From Neoechinorhynchus agilis (Eukaryota > Acanthocephala), in contig CM121341.1 of the NCBI GenBank assembly GCA_051530055.1, forward strand, positions 15,004,001 to 15,068,000: 64,000 nucleotides of DNA, read 5' to 3'. Shown here piece by piece: positions 45,101 through 59,679 of this stretch. The translations under genes were made by a program, and so were the position numbers. The notes beneath the pieces were generated by a model that searched no databases, was not told the DNA's origin, and saw nothing but the letters and a program-made list of their open reading frames with translations. Position 1 is the stretch's first letter. Each line of letters begins with the position of its first letter.

Positions 45101-48100
45101 GCCGATATACGGCGTTTAATAGTACTTTGAAGTTTGAAACTCTACCGGGCAGGCACTCGGCCACTTTAAATTCCATTGAGCCTAAGAATGCAGCAAGGCG
45201 AGCAAAGCTTTGCTTACCACTTCCTCCGACACCGACGAGCATTGCATTTCCGGAAGGACTTTCCAAAATTCGGCTAATTCGGCAGACATGAGCAACAGCT
45301 TCAGCGAAAAGAGCCAATTGCATGGGAGGGTTAGCGTTATTGTAAGCATCCAAAGACTCGTCTATGAAATTTTTGACGGACTCTTGATCACGCACCGGTA
45401 AGTAGGTAGGCATTCCTATTCCACCTGCATAATGGAAATATATAAGCGGATCGGAATACACGTAAAGCGAATTTTCAACTCGCATCTCCTTAAACAGAGT
45501 ATCATCGAGTACTTTTTTAAAGTCACTTAAATCAGATTCGCTTATCATTCGATCGCCGTAGACTCGGTGAGCCTCGTGTAAATATAACCTCACCAAGTCA
45601 TCGGGACTTTTTACGCATTCACTACTCGCCATGAGAATGGACTAAATCGAATGTTTAAAATACTCCGAATTCGACTCTCTTCTACTCACTTGGTATATTT
45701 TGGATATATCTCTTAAATTGAAAATGTAGTGAGGTTTTGCGGCGGTTGGTAGGAAAGTTGTAGCGATTTTATTGTGAATATTAAGCGATCCGCTTACGAG
45801 ATTCGGAACAAATCCTTTCACCGCATTACTAAATGGTTCTTGTTCTGTTCCTTGTACAAAATGAGACGTCAATATTGATGTTAGCATATAAACCAGTGAT
45901 TTCTAAAACAAAAATAAATTGGAATTCATAAGGTAGAACAATTTACTTACGTTAGAAGGCATTGAGACAGCAAATGTAGTAAAGTGCCGTTGCAAGCGAG
46001 GATTTATACTGAAATTTCCGGCATTTTGATTCATGCACGCAATATATTGACAATTCTTGATTTCTTTAGAGATTAACTTCTGCCGATCGTACCAATGTTC
46101 GTAATCCATATATTGCCTGATGATTGTGTGCGCACGAATGGTGTGATATTCATCTTTCTGAGGTAGGTTGAAATCATCAATGAAATAGATTAGACGAGCC
46201 GTCCCCACTGGGCCGAAGTTACGCCCTGCTAATTTCTCCAATCTCCGCTCAAGTAAAATCTGAACGTCTTCACAAGTTGTGTAATAGTTCATAGGAATGT
46301 AGCAGACTGAAGTGTCGAGATTTCTTAGTGCATCAAGACATTTGTTGGCCAGTAAGGTTTTTCCAGTTCCAGCGGGACCAACGAGCATCAAGGGAACCGA
46401 TATGGGTAATAGCATTTCCGCCAATTGTTTAATACCTTCCACTTCTACGATTGGCACCATTTGTTCCTTTGGACAAAGTTTAGTTGGAACTCAACGAAAA
46501 AATACCAAACCTGAAGGGGCATGTCAATGTTTAATGAAAACATTGAAAGTATATCCTCAAATAGAGCAAATCGTTTAGTTTCTACATCAACGAAATAATC
46601 AAAGATCGTGTGTTCTGGATCAACGAAAACAAGATTCGGAAATTCATTCAAAAACCATTTTGAGAAACGAGCTCGTTCATCTCCAAGTTGATCATTTCCT
46701 AGGGTTCCGGCGGCTGACCATATAAGAGCCCAGACGAAAATAATCTCAGAAACATCACTTCTTGGACTTCCATCAAATGCATCATAAAACAGCATGCATG
46801 ATAGAATTCGGCAGAGACTCTCAACGTGAGCCGCATTGACAGTGGGAGTAAATCGAATAAATTTGGTACTAAGAATAGCAAGTGTTCTTGGCACATATTC
46901 ATCGTAGAGTTGCCGTAAAATCCCTTTCTCAAGATTATTGGCTCTTGATTCCAGCCAACTTTCGAAAATAGGCCGACAACCTATATCATCGTTACTTACG
47001 TACAATATGCCAGCTCGCGATACAGTCGCAGGAGTTGCCGACTTGAGATGACTGATTTCGAAAATAAGACGCATACTTGGGGTTAGTGGAATTCGCTCAT
47101 TGCTTGCTAAAGTAAGCATCTTGTTATCGTCCATTACAGTATTCAAGGACTCAATCCACATTGGATCTATATCTCCATCTAAAACTATCCATTTTGGACC
47201 CGGTTGTTTCATTAGCGCAAGTTGCCGCAGCGTCGATGACAAAAGTCCGTCTCGCCATTCTCTTGTCGATTTATTCACATATCCAAAGAGCTCATTATTG
47301 GTTACGGCCTTCGGATTAATATCTACGGCAACGGCCCTCTGAGACATCAGGCGATGGGTATGCTGGAGTGTTTTCCAAATGCAGGACTTTCCTAGTAAGC
47401 ACAGATCAAAAATTAGTCTACAAGTAGTACTAAAACTTACCAGTTCCTGCCTCACCAACAATAAATACAGAATGGCGAACATCCAACAGTTCTTGAAGTT
47501 GTGTTACTTTAAGAATGAAATTGTTTGCAACGTCAGCTTCACACTGAAATTTAAGGTCCAGTGCTGCTTTTTGGATATATTCTTCAAAATTTGAATCACT
47601 AATATAGTTAAGCCTAGGTTTAACGATCCATAAACGTAGGGTGGTAACATACCGTCTTCGTGGTACTTGAGTTAATGGAAACAGATCCTCTATCAAGCTC
47701 AAGAAAATGGACAAATCGTCAGTTGTGATCTTTGGAATATTAAAATCTCTCAGTGCTCTCATCAACACTTTCTCTTCCTCCAACCCTGGATCCGCACGAC
47801 GAAGATTACCGGCAACTACAAGTACAGATTTCATTGCTCGTAATCCCCAATCATAATGATCCTTTTGAAGATCATATATTAAAAACAATTAACTTAAAGC
47901 CATACTTGTTTTGAAAGTAGATCCCTGCAGAGACTGTACAGCATAACAAACTTCGTAGACAAATATTTAGCATCGATAAAACCAGCCGATACAAGATTCA
48001 ATTCTGTGATCAGGTCGAAATCCGGCACAATCATTGCACAAGGCCTGTTTGAATTCTAGACTAAATCACTATTCGGAAACTTTCTCACCTAAATAAAGCT

Positions 48101-51100
48101 TTCATGTTCTCAGGCAACTCAGTTCGACCTGCATATCCCGGATTCATTGTAATAAATATTCCCATTGCACCATCTAAAGGAATCTCTGTACCCATAAAAT
48201 CAAAAACCTTTCTATCTGCTCTCAATGCATTCTGCGAGTTTGAGATTATTCTAAACGAATGTAAAAACTGATCAAACCATAATAGTTCGTATTTGTTCTG
48301 AAACAACTGAAAGGACATCAGCCGTTATTCTGTTGAATTCATCAAAGCATCCCCAGTTTCCACTTTGTGCGAGTCCTTTAAATAAATTCCCAAGCGAAGA
48401 ATAATCCATTTGTTCAGAACAGTTTGATACAACAACTCGCACTCCAAGTGCTCTCCCCAAATCCTTTGTTGTTTCCGTCTTTCCTGTTCCTGCTGGACCT
48501 GCGGGTGCCCCACCCATTGAAAGATACAAAGATTGCGTTAGAGTAATATAACACCTAAGTTAGTTATTTTAGAAATCGCTAAAAAGAAATTGAACTAAAA
48601 ATTATTTTTACCTGTCGGTCAAAGGTGTAATAACCAATCGTGGTTTATTTCCCAAATATTCGTATTGGTACATAAACGAAGCATCGCATATATATGCTTT
48701 ACATCCATCTTCTAACCAATTGAATCTTAATTGACTCTGCCACGGAAATTCCAAAGCACTAGAAACTCGTAATCGGACAAGACGGTCCACTACATCCCTA
48801 GAATGCAAATTAATCAAACATAGAGTAGTGATTTTCTGTCGATCGGATTCCGTAAGATCTGTCAAAAGGATCTTTGTAAGCTTTGCTAATCCTTCGATTT
48901 GTGAACCCAAATAGTTCTTTAAAGCATTTTTATCCCCGCCTCCAGTTCTTTGCAAAGCGAGTGACACATGACGTGTCCACCAAATCTGAAATCCAGTCAA
49001 AACAACCTGAGCAGGATATTTAAGAACCCACGCTTCCCGTTCGATATTTAAATAATCTTCGACAGCGCGCCCTAACCAATATCGCACAGCTTCCCTCATT
49101 GCACCCAGCAAAATATTAAGCCAGTCTTCTACTTGACCATCCAATGTATACGTTCGCTGAAATTGAACATATTCTCCATCGTCTGAATACATCCCAACGG
49201 TTTCTCGTCTTTTATCGAGTTCACCTTTAATTTCGGTTTGTAAGTTTGAACTATCGAGTTTTTCTTTGTCTTTAAATTCCGAATGCTTGGCATTCTGAGA
49301 AACTGGGCCGATGTTGTCATTTTCATTCAATTCGAGTTTGTCGATGGAATCAAATAATTTTATCAGAAGGCTCATCACATTTTGAGGATGAAGACCATTC
49401 GATAATATTTCCAGGAGTTCTACTGTAGACACAAAATAAAACCTAAAATTCAATGCTCCAATTTATTATTTACTCCATCATAGAAATACACTCAACCTAG
49501 GAAAAATTCTTCGTTTTCCTTCTAAATATCCTTCCAATGCCTTCTGACTGCCACTCAAACCAACTTCAATTTTATCCAATTTATCATACAAGTGGTCTCT
49601 AGTCATACATTTGATTGCCTTTAGGTTTAATGTATTCTCTTTGCAAATGTTCTATAATATTCGATTCTTTCACAAAAAATGGGGAGTTGTAAAATATACC
49701 TTAAACTGTGCGTCGAGGAATGTAAATTGGCTGGTCTCAGAAGGCAACTTCTGTGAGATATCTTGTGATCCAATAAATATTGTTTCCAAATGCTGCCAGA
49801 GTTTTTGAACGTCGATCATTTTGCGAAGATTTTGATCAATCAAAGAAAGTGTTGATTGCCATTTATTTAGATCATTTTCAAAAAATTCTGTATGCCTGGA
49901 ATTAATTAGCAGTTGAAGCTGATTCTAAAAAGGAAGATAATTCTTTAAAGGCTCTATGCAATAGTCAGAACCTGGTGATCGTCAACAACTTCCAATAAAT
50001 CATCCGCTGGAGCAAGAATAGGCGAATTGGTTCTTTGGTCTACTATCATTTTAATTTCCATATCATTCCAGACGGATGTAATTTCGAGAAGTACTTGCTC
50101 AGCAGTAAATTCGCGATTAGCTCTTTCAATCACATCTTTAACCTTAATAAAGAATGCCGTCTTAGTTTTATGTTACAATCCACAACTCAAAAAGAGGCAG
50201 AAAAATCGCTACATGCAGTTGAATCGGCTGGCTTCTAATATTTTAAACAAAAACATTTTATACGCCAATTAAAAAAGACCTTTATATTACTAAAGACTCA
50301 AATACAGTATTTGAAGACTGATAAAAGTGTACATTTGAGTGAAAACTACTGAAAATCGTAAAGCGATCACTAACTTCATCTTCATGTGAATGGAGATTTA
50401 AGTCCAAAACTTCTTTCAATGTCATATCATCATTCAACTCCACTAATTCAGTCGAAGTCAATGCCATTATCTCTTCCCAGTGGCGCCCCCTCAATGCATC
50501 GTTTTTAAGATCACTGACAACCCTAATTCCAGCAAGTGCATTTTTAACTCTGTCTTCGATCTTTTGGTATATTTCCCATTTTCCGCATAATTTGGTCAAT
50601 TCTGTTACGCTAAGATTGAAAAAATTAAAACTGTTAACTCAAACCGACCTCTTAAATCTTCCATTAGAAGCTTTTGCTTCAAAATAAGTTCGATCTCATC
50701 TAACTTAGCTTCCTGCCACAGCATGACATTCCAGCTCGCGAATAGGAAATCAAGCTGCCGGTTAATGTCCCATAAATCTTTTAAATATCGCAGTTCCCTT
50801 CTGCAAACTTCCTTTAATCTTAATTCAGGTAATCGTACATCGAGGATTTGACCAAGACCAAAGAGATATTCGATTTCCTTTTCCTTCACGCTCATTGCAC
50901 GGTCCAGCTAATTATAGGATCGATGAGATTTTTGTCTATAAACAACGCTCACCTCATCAATTATTCCTAATGCACCATCTGAGTTTATATAAAATGGCCC
51001 GTATTTGTGGAAGTTTTCGTAAAAATCTTTCTGCCACTCATCCAAACGATTCCAATCCTCTTTCACGTCCGCAATCTCTTTAGTCTTAAAAGGACTTATT

Positions 51101-54100
51101 TTGTATAGCGTCGTCGCCGCTTGAATTTTAATTTTTTCCCAAATATCAGGAAGTTTCTACAAACACGATTAATAGTCAATTCAAATAAAATACTCATACT
51201 TCAAATTCATGTTTCAATTTTGTAACGAAAATGGGTCTTTTTGAATTTAGGTAATTCAAAATTGTCATAATTAATTTCACTCTGTGATTAACTTCAGATT
51301 TAGCATCTTCGAATTCTTTTAAGTGAACAACTAAATCCATAATTTCATCTCTAGAGAAATCTGCCACTTCCTTCCCGAATTTTACTTTTCCATTTTCCAC
51401 TAGATTTTTAAACCTTTTAAAGCTGATTTGCAGTTTTTTTGAAAGAAAAACAATAGAATTTGTAGATTAACTCACTTCTCAAGACAGTACGATTGAATGC
51501 GCGAGAGAAATGTTTCGCGCCAAGCAGAAATAATCTTCAATAAGTTTAACTTGTAAGATGCTACGTTGACCGCCAGCCAGTGATCAAAAATTTTCTTATC
51601 TTTAATGCACACGATTTCATCCATAAGTTTCTCAAATTCCTCAATTTTGGTTGTCAAAAATGCTAATGTTTTTCTGTTCTCAAGGTTTTCACCAGTGTCT
51701 TCATCCTCTTGTACGTTCTCGTCGTATAAAGAGTCAAAATATTGTGATGGAGAATAATACCATAATTTCCAATGACAGTCGAAATGCCGAACGAAGGCTC
51801 TTGCATTCTTTATGGCTTTGGTTGCAGAGTCCATTGTTTCGTTTAATACCTTTTCAATGTATGGCGAAGCCGTCATGTCAGACTTAAGCGAAGGATTGAA
51901 AGATAATAAAGATAAATGATTGAAAACCTCTCTGTTAGACGACGTTTTAACAACTGTGAAATATGGAATAAAACACGCCTGTTTCCAACAAATACTAGTA
52001 ATTTTTCCAACAATGGAAATAAGACTTCCTGGCGAATAGTCCAATGGAATAGATGTGGCAACTTGCTTCGAGTTTGAGTTGATAATTACATTTACAACAA
52101 AGCAGGACCCAATTGAGAATTCTTTGTGTTGAATGTAATCCCTAATTTGCCATAGGGACTTAAGAACCCCAACGTGCATCGCAGCAGAAATTGCAGCGTC
52201 CAGCATCGAAGTATAAAGATTCCAGGCATTTTCATTTTCCTTCATGCTTGTCTTTTCGGCAATATCCTAAATCGGAATTAAAAATTAACAATATTTTGAA
52301 TGGAAAAAACGTAACCTCAAAAATAGCTTTAAAATTGTTCGTTTCATTTTCAATGGACGCTCGGCGTTCTTCAACTTCAACCTCATATCCCCCGTCGAGT
52401 AAATTACATCCGAGAAGAAATGATCTGGCGAAAATTGACTTTCCGCCCTCTTCAATTAACCCAGAAAGGTATTTTAGCAAGTTAAGTCGATTGCAAAAAG
52501 CAAATCGCATCATCATGATCAATTTTCGATAGTTTTCGAGTAAGATATTATCCATCCCTTTGATTGCAACATGAAATCAACATTTAATTTAAAAGCTGTA
52601 AGGAAATGCATTACCTTGCATGTTCCATTGATAGACGGAAGTGGCTTTTCTCATGAATAACTGACATTTAATCAACTTCAAATACACGAATGGCACTTCA
52701 TAAGCCGCAACGTTTTGTCTCAAATGGCGATGAATACGAACTATTGCCCCAGCCAATTTCTCAATTGTAGCAACACCCACAAGGTTGTCTCTTACTTCTC
52801 CATAAATCTTATTCAATTCATCATTTTCAATTGGGCGATCAAACATTTCAAATTCACATCGAAGCTCATAAAATGCATGTTCAAAATTCACCTTAAAATC
52901 CTTTGAACATCCTTCATAAACAGCAGTTAGTATTGGTTCATTCAGTCTTTTCAAAGCGTATTCACATTTTCTAATAAAAGTTGCCATTATTGACCGGTAT
53001 TCGTCTGCAATTTGTCTCTCGATTTGTCCACTGATAATTTTAATTTCACTATCAATAGCAAAAGAACAAGGACTAAATGCAAGAGATGATATTTAGAAGA
53101 ACATATCATTAAACTTTCTGCGTACAGTTTCTTAGCTAACTGATGCATTTCGACAATCGTACCCAATGATCCCTCCAAAAGTTTATTTTTCAAAAAGCGA
53201 CGTGAAATTTCAGTTGATAAATAAGGTAGAGATAATTCATCGGTTGACCAATCCCTAAATCGTTTTTGAAGTGCACGAGCTTCTTTAATAGTTCGATCGT
53301 TCCATTCGTCTATAATCGCCGAAAAATTGACTGACTTAAAAGCATTATAGTTCGACGCGCAGAACTCAAATTGCAGAAGATTAAAGATACGAATACAGGA
53401 CGAAAAATACCTCTTTGAACCCTTCAAGCGTTTCATTCATTTGAAAGGTATTCAATCCTGACGAAAGAGTTATTTGAAGTAATGGTTCTACGCTACGTAT
53501 TAATTTGTCGTGACTTGTCAAAAATTCCTATATTGTTATTTAGTTAATAGCCAATCAATTTTTTCGCATGCTCTCTAATAAATTTTTAATTAACAGATTT
53601 TTGACCTTAAAGAATTTGGCTTAAGTAAACGGATGTAATATATCCACATATGAACAATTTGCTTTGTACAAAAAACTACAAAAGGTTACAGTAAATTGGC
53701 ATTATCTTTTAAGTAAAGCAAATACACTAAAATATTTATCCTCTACTTTTAAATTACCATGAAAATCACCAAACTATGCGAGACACGTACGGCATTTAAA
53801 ATATCCAATGGATCCTCTTTCATTGTTCGCATTGTTTTGTAACATTGTTTGATTTCATTAAATAATTTTAAGCCGACAGATTCCTGAGTAATTTCGCTAT
53901 ACCTATCCAAGTCTCGTCTCAATATAATATCGCTTCTATACATGTATATTAAGGTCACCTAAATAAAAATTGCCAATGGGAAGCAATGTCGTGTAATCAC
54001 TTTTAGGGTATCCATGCGATTAATTGTATTCAAAACGACATCAAAATTGTCATCATTTTCAAGATAATACCGCCTTTCATCGTCTCCGTCGTTCATCACT

Positions 54101-55981
54101 TTCTCACATAAATGTTTATAATCTAAGACAAACTTTTTATAGACGTTCAGCTTTTCAAACGATTCAATCGCAATTTTAGAAGCCAATAGACCTCTTGCAT
54201 TCAGCATTTGCTTAACCTTTAAAAGAATGGAGCCATGGACAAGTCGGACTAGACCACGATGTGTGTTTTCATCCAAGCGTATTACATCGGGTAACCGACG
54301 TGAGGCCTTCCACAATAAACTCTTACAGCTCTTTATCGTATCTGAGAGGCTTTTAACGCCCATTAGTAAGTTGAGATCACCTTTTAAACATTCCCAGCAC
54401 TTTTTAACCGAATCAAATGACATAATCATTGTTTCAAGATCATTTGAAAGCTTCTTGATATGAAGTTCACTGCCACGCATTCTAGCCAGAAATCTCAAAG
54501 CAATCGCCATTCGATCACTTTTAAACTGTGTAGTCGACTATAGAATGGATATACTGGGCTGCGGAAACGAACCTCATCGCTAATCTTTTGCAACACTCTA
54601 TTTCGGGTAGAAAGGAAATTGCCCAGATCTTGTAAAGTACCGTTCTTGATAACTAATACCGTCCAAAAATCACTCTCTTTTAGAGATTTAAGTAGTTCGC
54701 ACCAGCTCTTATAGCAAAGGAAACAGTCGCTTATCAGATTCTGTCGAGAGATTTCAAGCCTTTTAATGAGATAAATATTTTATTGAAGCCAAAAACATTG
54801 TATGAAACGTACCGTTCAACAATCAGTTGATCAATATTTGATTCGCTTTGCATCCTAAATTAGAAATTTGGTGATATTCTACCTCAAGATTAAGTACAAA
54901 ATTCGTTGAAGTCAGAGCAAAATAATATGATAATACTAAATTAGATATCTTAAAACTATATTAAAAATTTCAGTCAGTGCTACCGTTGTACTTTAAGAAT
55001 ATTGAGCTTACTAATATGATAAAATGTAAGTTTGTCATAGTTGTTTCTTTGCAGACAAAAATCTAATTTGTGTATTTAAATCTGATTCATAGTATTTCGA
55101 AAATATTAGGCTTCGAAGGACCTGATATTTTTACAAGAGTAATGATTTGGAAGACATGCTGAATGCAATTAATGACTTTAAAAACATAGGAAATTTTTAA
55201 GTTTTAAAACTCAACCTTTGCATATACCTTTTGTAAGCTTCCGCTAAAAGTCGAGCTCGTGCAGTAGTATCTTTAGGCGTTATTAGATAATTTCTAATCT
55301 TTTCCGTTGACAGAACATTCGCAGTTGACCAATTAAATGGATGAGCTAAATTGACTTTAGTCCAATAATCTACTTCGGATATTTTCGTATCTAAGCCATC
55401 TTCTCGTAGCAACTTGAGACAAATCTAATCAATTGAGGTTTAAAGAAGTGATCTAAAGTTTCTTTTAAAAGATTACATACATCGTTCAAATAGAAATGGA
55501 GATCTTTCAAAAACTCTCCTGAAGCCTTGTTGATTGTATATGCAAACTCAAGATCTGATTCACTTTCAATGCGTCCCATTTTAGTTTTAAGAAGACAATA
55601 AAATTCAAGTAGATTTTGACCGGAAGATATGGGGGAAATGTTTGAGATAAGAATGTTTGATCCCACGACATAGAAATACAAGCACGATGCAGTTTCCGAA
55701 TTGACAAATTCCAGCATCATTTGTACCTCCTTTGAACCTATCCTAAGTTTGTATTTTCGTGGATCCTCAAATTTCACAATCATCTGTGCCAAATGTATTA
55801 TGCGGGGGTCGTTTGCCTCATGTCCAGACATTTTTTGGCGTAGTTCTTCTATTTGACGGGATTTGTCATTTGGATCTAAGTCGTTAATGACCGCTGTACT
55901 TGTAGTATCTTCTCTTGAAGACATGCTTGTAGCCACTTTTATTTCAAAGTTGTAACCGGATATTTCCTCTTCAGAAATCAT
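39197..55981 (-). CDS. DNAH9: axonemal outer-arm dynein heavy chain, beta type (DNAH9/11/17 group)
   Basis: Microtubule motor of motile cilia and flagella. About 30 exons run from the ATG at 55981 (an in-frame stop lies upstream) to the stop at 39197, roughly 4,400 residues, a normal length. Main coding blocks (minus): 55430-55981, 55205-55412, a microexon near 54815-54855, 54572-54800, 53959-54510, 53749-53958, 52987-53436, 52589-52987, 52232-52555, 51472-52245, 51194-51400, 50605-51120, 50282-50599, 49500-50270, 48608-49453, 48272-48529, 48085-48260, 47430-48050, 46500-47400, 45903-46460, 45642-45887, 44814-45632, 44259-44801, 43988-44212, 43282-43923, 43080-43270, 42594-42965, 41888-42538, 41572-41862, 40703-41524 and 39197-40250. 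Most introns are near 50 nt; those near 40.5, 53.6 and 55.0 kb are 300-450 nt. The C-terminal [20 protein letters not shown] and [12 protein letters not shown] match the beta-type cap. No break was found in the motor. Confidence 0.93.
43282..44801 (-). other. dynein stalk: coiled coils CC1/CC2 and microtubule-binding tip
   Basis: CC1 ([20 protein letters not shown] through [20 protein letters not shown]) and CC2 ([20 protein letters not shown] through [15 protein letters not shown]) flank the tip. The tip starts near the conserved NNPP and ends before [11 protein letters not shown]. Three exons, separated by short introns. Confidence 0.85.
44814..45632 (-). other. dynein AAA4 module
   Basis: [18 protein letters not shown] is the usual AAA4 P-loop. 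[23 protein letters not shown] follows. Confidence 0.88.
45903..47888 (-). other. dynein AAA2 and AAA3 modules
   Basis: AAA2 has the P-loop GEAGTGKS, split by a short intron near 47400, and [19 protein letters not shown] (Walker B region). AAA3 has [18 protein letters not shown] and [17 protein letters not shown], followed by [16 protein letters not shown]. All are intact. Confidence 0.88.
48085..48529 (-). other. dynein AAA1 catalytic module
   Basis: The P-loop [19 protein letters not shown], then [16 protein letters not shown] and the Walker B region GCFDEFNR, continue into [22 protein letters not shown]. All are canonical for the main ATPase site, so the motor should be hydrolysis-competent. 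Confidence 0.9.
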
Positions 55982-57059
55982 GTAATGAGCGGATGTACAT
56001 TAAAGTAACTCCTATTATTAGTGCAGGATTCGCCTAGCAACGAGGGATACTTTCTTAGAAACGAAATTAAAAATGGAATTTGTCTGAATTGGGAAAAATG
56101 TGGGAAATCTGTTGATTCTTGATATACAAATTATCCAATATCGATTCGAATTTTTTGAGCTATTAGTCATTTTGACAAATATTTGGTTGATACATTTTAA
56201 AATAGCGATATGATATATTCATAAAAATTGAAGAATTGCAATTTTTGCTTCTTTATAGACTTATAAGGATCGCTAAATCGAAAATATTTAGAAACCTGAG
56301 ATAAACTTGAATAGAGGAAATGTCAGAAAATCGATGGTGGAACAACGATGCAGCCAGTAGTAGGCCGAGCGGTCCTAGTTGAAAGTAATTTTATCAATAA
56401 TCAAGAGTGATTATTCACTCACCGACGTTATATGTAGCAGAATAAAACCGAATGTTAGCTTTAGGCTAAAATGCTGGTGAGTTGGAAAATAATATTCGTT
56501 ATTTTGTAAATCCACCGGCGTGCGTTGTGATATATTGCATTTCATCCTGTTGATCGTTAGTAAAACCCGTGAACCTCTAATTGTTCCCTAAAACAAGATT
56601 ACCCGAGGTTATAATAAGCCAGATTAATCACTAAAAACCAAAAGTTGAAGATATCATTTAATTCACGTATAACACCCGAAGAGAGGAATATTTTGAATGA
56701 AATAACGACAATAATGTTCGTTGAATTTATTGGTGAGATTCGCGTTTATAATACCATTTAGATTTGCAGCAAAGCTCGTAGTACAAAGTGTGCTAAAGAT
56801 CATTGATCAACAAAAAATGGATCCAGCATTTCTACAATTTTCTTTTTATTAGTTTTGCCACGGGGCTGATAACTAGAAGTCTGTTTCAGGTTATAAAATT
56901 TATGAAAACGAAGTCTAATTTCGGCTTTTTCTTAAACTGATCAATTGAAATCGGAGGTTGGAATAAAACAATCAGAAATTTTAATCTACTAGAATCGGCA
57001 AAGCGCGGCCGTCCAAATCCGCAAAATGATTAATACGAAGGATTTAGAGATATTTGGAA
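55982..57059. other. spacer upstream of dynein gene, presumed promoter side
   Basis: AT-rich with no gene. It must hold the dynein promoter if there is no distant 5' exon. I see no clear X-box-type palindrome, but the search was by eye only. Confidence 0.4.
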
Positions 57060-57720
57060 GCGCTTTTTACTTGTCGATTCCTCCCTACCACACAGAATAT
57101 ACCCAGACCGCTCACTTCAAACTGTGAACTCCATCTATCATTTGCCTATGCATAACCGTCTTCCTTCCCCTTCCACTAACTTATTACCGACCAAAACCTA
57201 CCCTAAGAACCCACACAATATTTTGGATACCTCCGAAAATCTATGCTGTACGCTGGCAGAATTAAACATTACTGTGGACTCAAGAGCGCCTCGAAAACCT
57301 ATACATTGAACTCCTTCACCAGCCAACTCCCTCGAACTACTGTCACTGTGAAAACATGGTTACACTTCTCCATCATCGACAATTCCTGGCTACACTTCTC
57401 TCCACTATCATGTAGACGAACGCATAGGACGTGGCCTCTCCGTGTTCATTCGCTGCGCTCTCCTTATTCCCTCCCCCTCAACTCCTTACCAATCACCATA
57501 CCTAAAGTACATCTAAATTACGCTCTCTTTCAAACTTCGCTCAGGCAGCCAAAATTTAACCATTATCGGCATCTATCGTCCTCCTTCAGCTAATCTACAA
57601 AATCACCGGAGATTGATGCACTGATAGCAAATCTTCAATCTCTTGATCTTGAACATCTAATCATTCTTGGTGATTTTAATAATCTTCCTACATCACGCTC
57701 TCCATGACGTCGCAAAGTTA
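57060..57720 (+). mobile_element. LINE fragment, endonuclease part (left half of a split element)
   Basis: Plus-strand traces: ERIGRGLSVFIRCALLIPSP, then LTIIGIYRPPSANLQN and LDLEHLIILGDFNNLP (the GDFN motif of APE-type LINE endonucleases). At least two frame changes. The trace ends where the minus-strand gypsy fossil begins. A matching RT part resumes at about 61030. Confidence 0.7.
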
Positions 57721-57739
57721 GTATAAATTCATACCCGCA

Positions 57740-59665
57740 ACTCCTCACGTCTCGTGCCTATCTCTTTGTTCCTCCACCTTGTCGTCCACGTATCTCTCCA
57801 CACTCGGTCGAAGATTATCCAGTCTCGTGGTCAGCCTTCGTCCCATCAATAATTCGGACGGACATTTGCTGGTGGCTGTAATGCGATCTCCGAACATTGA
57901 TCGTGCACTTTTATTCCTCGTCTCTTTAAAGTCGCGATGAAACGCTCTGCGAGACCATTCGTCTGCGGATGATACGGCGTACTGCATATCGCCTTGATTC
58001 CGTTCTCCCGGCAGAACGTCTTGCACTACGAACTCGTGAGCTGGAGACCATTCTCGGTCACAATCTTTTCTGGTATCCCGAATTTCGTACAAGTCTCTCG
58101 CAACATCTTGATTACAGTTTCGGATGTAATGCTCTTGCCCTTCCAAACCTTGGGCCATTTGGAATATGCGTCAACCATTATCTAATACAGGTACCCTCCG
58201 ATCGGTCCCGCAATATCAATGTGCAGTTTTTTCCATGGCCCCTTTGGTATATCCCAAGGAATCAAAGGCACCGATGCTTGTCTTGGTCGTAATCGTTGGC
58301 AGTCACTGCATCGTTTGACATAATCTTCTACCTCCTTGTCTATTCCTGGCCACCAACAATGGAATCTTGCAAGGTTCTTCATCGCGGACTCGCCCGGATG
58401 ACCATAATGCAAAATTTCTAAGAAATGTGCTCGCAGACGTTTCGGTACCACAATCCGGTTCAACCAAAGCAGGACCCCTCCTTCCACAGCTAATTCATCT
58501 CTTCTCACCCATGCTATTTCTTTCACACAACTAGAACCCTCTTTATTTCTTATCTCTACTGGAATTTTTAAAACCGAATGCTGTGATCCAATCCAAACCG
58601 AATAATGGGCTTTCCCTTCTCTACGGCAGGTCCCGTGTCTAACTCCATGATGACTCTCACATCATTTATCTGAACCGGTATCTCCGCCACCGATCGTCCC
58701 TGAATTTCTCGGACGTGTCGTATCGCATCATCCTCTGTCTCATCGATCTCTTGTGTCTGATTAATCTTCGTCGCATTCACTCTTTTTCTTCTTGGGTAGG
58801 TACATCGACAACATCTTGCAAAAATGTCTTTTTTTTCACACTTTCTACACACACCATTCCAGGCCGGGCACGCTCCGAATTTAAACTCGTGCTCGTTGCC
58901 ACATCTCGAACATGTTTTCGAAATCGGGTTTCCTGACCATTCATGTGGACCTCTTCCTCATCTTCTGCTTGCTACTCCCTTTCCTGACTTCTCATAACTT
59001 CCATCGCTTTGGTTGTGCTCTCGTATGTCCCTGCTATCTCCAATATTTTTTAGTGTTAAATTCTTGTGTTGCAATACCATCTTCCGCACCTCATCGTGAG
59101 GGCAGTTCAACACCACAACATCTCAAATCTGAACTTCTGCGGCTTGCAATCCGTTTTTGACCTCCTCTTTGTAGAAAATGCATCCACTTGCAGCCCCCAC
59201 AGTTCCGTGGCCCATTCTCTGTACGATTGCTGCGCTTTCATCTTCGTATTGAAAAATTTGTACCTGGATGTGATTTCGTGAATTCGCTCTCCCATCATCT
59301 CTTTCAATAACATCATTAATTTGCTGTATTTCGGTTCGGCTGGCTTTCTCGCTCCAGTCGCTTTCCTGATTATTCCAAATGTCTTCGGGAACAACTAAGC
59401 AAGTAAGCATGTCTTTTTCTGCTCCTCATCTTTTATCCCCCAGGAGCAGGAAATGCTGTGTTAACTGCGGGCGCGATCTTGACTTGTCCTTTGCTCTCTA
59501 TATTGTTTTTCTTTTCCTCAAACACCATTTCCCACAATCTTTTATTGTTGGCTTCGTGTTCCTCCTGCTGCTTCAACAATGTAGCCATCAGAGCATCTTG
59601 TCTTTCCATCATCGTTTGAATTAACGAACCCCGAGGCCAATTGTCGTTCCCTTGTTAGCCATAAT
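57740..59665 (-). mobile_element. Ty3/gypsy LTR retrotransposon fossil, internal region
   Basis: Minus strand. Recognisable parts, 5' to 3', are a gag-like region (about 59100-59660), an aspartic-protease-like region (about 58570-58850) and integrase with the HHCC zinc region and catalytic-core start (about 57745-58530). The integrase resembles the K02A2.6-type gypsy family. The copy is broken, with several breaks, and is probably old. It lies between the two LINE halves, so it is younger than that LINE. Confidence 0.8.
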
Positions 59666-59679
59666 AAAAACCTTCTTGT

